In this document: piece after piece, positions 58,716 to 58,792 of the stretch | How the letters are laid out: every line of letters begins with the position of its first letter | Numbering within the stretch: position 1 is the stretch's first letter | DNA from: an uncultured Paracoccus sp. | Lineage (GTDB): Bacteria > Pseudomonadota > Alphaproteobacteria > Rhodobacterales > Rhodobacteraceae | DNA: 58,792 nucleotides | NCBI RefSeq assembly: GCF_947487305.1 | Contig: NZ_CANKWH010000018.1 | Location: 1-58,792, forward strand | Reading direction: 5' to 3' | Made by a program: the position numbers and the translations under genes | The notes under the pieces: model-generated | What the model was told of the DNA's origin: nothing | The model's database searches: none | Seen by the model: only the letters and a program-made list of their open reading frames with translations

Positions 58716-58792
58716 TGGACTTGCCCGGCTTTTGTGGAGAGCGTTTAGCTTACTTCCCGGGCCTTTCGCTCGAATGCGAGGGGGCTCTGGAA
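58716..58792 (-). mobile_element. End of an IS3-family insertion sequence (continues off the right edge)
   Basis: A typical IS3-type tip TGGACTTGCCCGGCTTTTGT begins near 58716 and is followed by the 3' end of a transposase gene on the minus strand. The element is inserted into the IS256 transposase. The exact junction is uncertain by a few bases because both sequences share AAGTCCA. Confidence 0.6.
58745..58792 (-). CDS. IS3-family transposase OrfB, C-terminal 15 residues
   Basis: The minus strand reads FQSPLAFERKAREVS then TAA (58747-58745). The pattern SPLAFERK is the typical tail of IS3-family integrase-type transposases, which end near the terminal repeat. The rest is outside the window. 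Confidence 0.65.
   Translation of the reverse strand, partial: FQSPLAFERKAREVS

Noticed and set aside
1..58792. CRISPR array, rRNA or riboswitch
   Set aside because: No regularly spaced repeats, rRNA-like sequence or known riboswitch core was seen on reading through.

Overview
The window is GC-rich, densely packed bacterial chromosome. Gene content and order (ruvC-ruvA-htpX-ruvB, a fused MrpA/B antiporter operon, dapF-mtaB, dxs-ispA-xseB, a Mutator/IS256-type insertion sequence) and a CtrA-like box in the flagellar cluster point to an alphaproteobacterium of the Rhodobacterales, Paracoccus-like. The genus is an inference; no rRNA is present.

Left part (1-12.1 kb): the 5' end of a tuf gene with its own promoter, a glycine-rich DUF533 protein, and a cytochrome c'-type protein overlapping a cytochrome b561 gene. 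The cytochrome's ribosome-binding site is buried in a striking stem. A leftward ruvC-ruvA-htpX-ruvB-thioesterase operon (Holliday junction processing, membrane-protein quality control) follows. Divergent from it is a complete six-gene Mrp/Pha cation/proton antiporter operon.

Middle part (12.1-36 kb): an orphan serine-hydrolase-like protein, dnaE, a BMP-type nucleoside-like ABC transporter (ATPase, two permeases, binding protein), two acetyltransferases including a close homologue of AAC(3)-I aminoglycoside enzymes, a GFA-family protein, a DEAD-box helicase, a third GNAT-like protein, a glycerophosphodiesterase-ridA pair, smc, lrgAB, DUF2794, two tandem I78-type lipoproteins, a TetR regulator and glutamate dehydrogenase.

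Right part (36-57.5 kb): the biotin operon bioB-bioF-bioD-bioA; a divergent flagellar cluster (leftward fliL, two motor-associated genes, motA, a small unknown gene, flhA, fliR, flhB, a FliJ-like gene; rightward fliF, fliH-like, fliN, fliP) that lacks fliG, fliM, fliI, fliQ, motB and all rod, hook and filament genes; then isoprenoid genes (dxs, ispA) with xseB and a histone-deacetylase-like gene, then panB, mtaB and dapF.

Right end (57.6-58.8 kb): tRNA-Lys(UUU) with a clear promoter, followed by nested mobile DNA: an IS256-type transposase remnant broken by two small palindromic insertions, itself interrupted by an IS3-family element that runs off the window.

Most genes are housekeeping. The least explained signals are the stem over the cytochrome Shine-Dalgarno, the palindromic insertions in the transposase, an 18-bp inverted repeat framing a 133-bp geneless segment, and the CtrA-like box between fliL and fliF. 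I found no CRISPR array, prophage or obvious new defence system.
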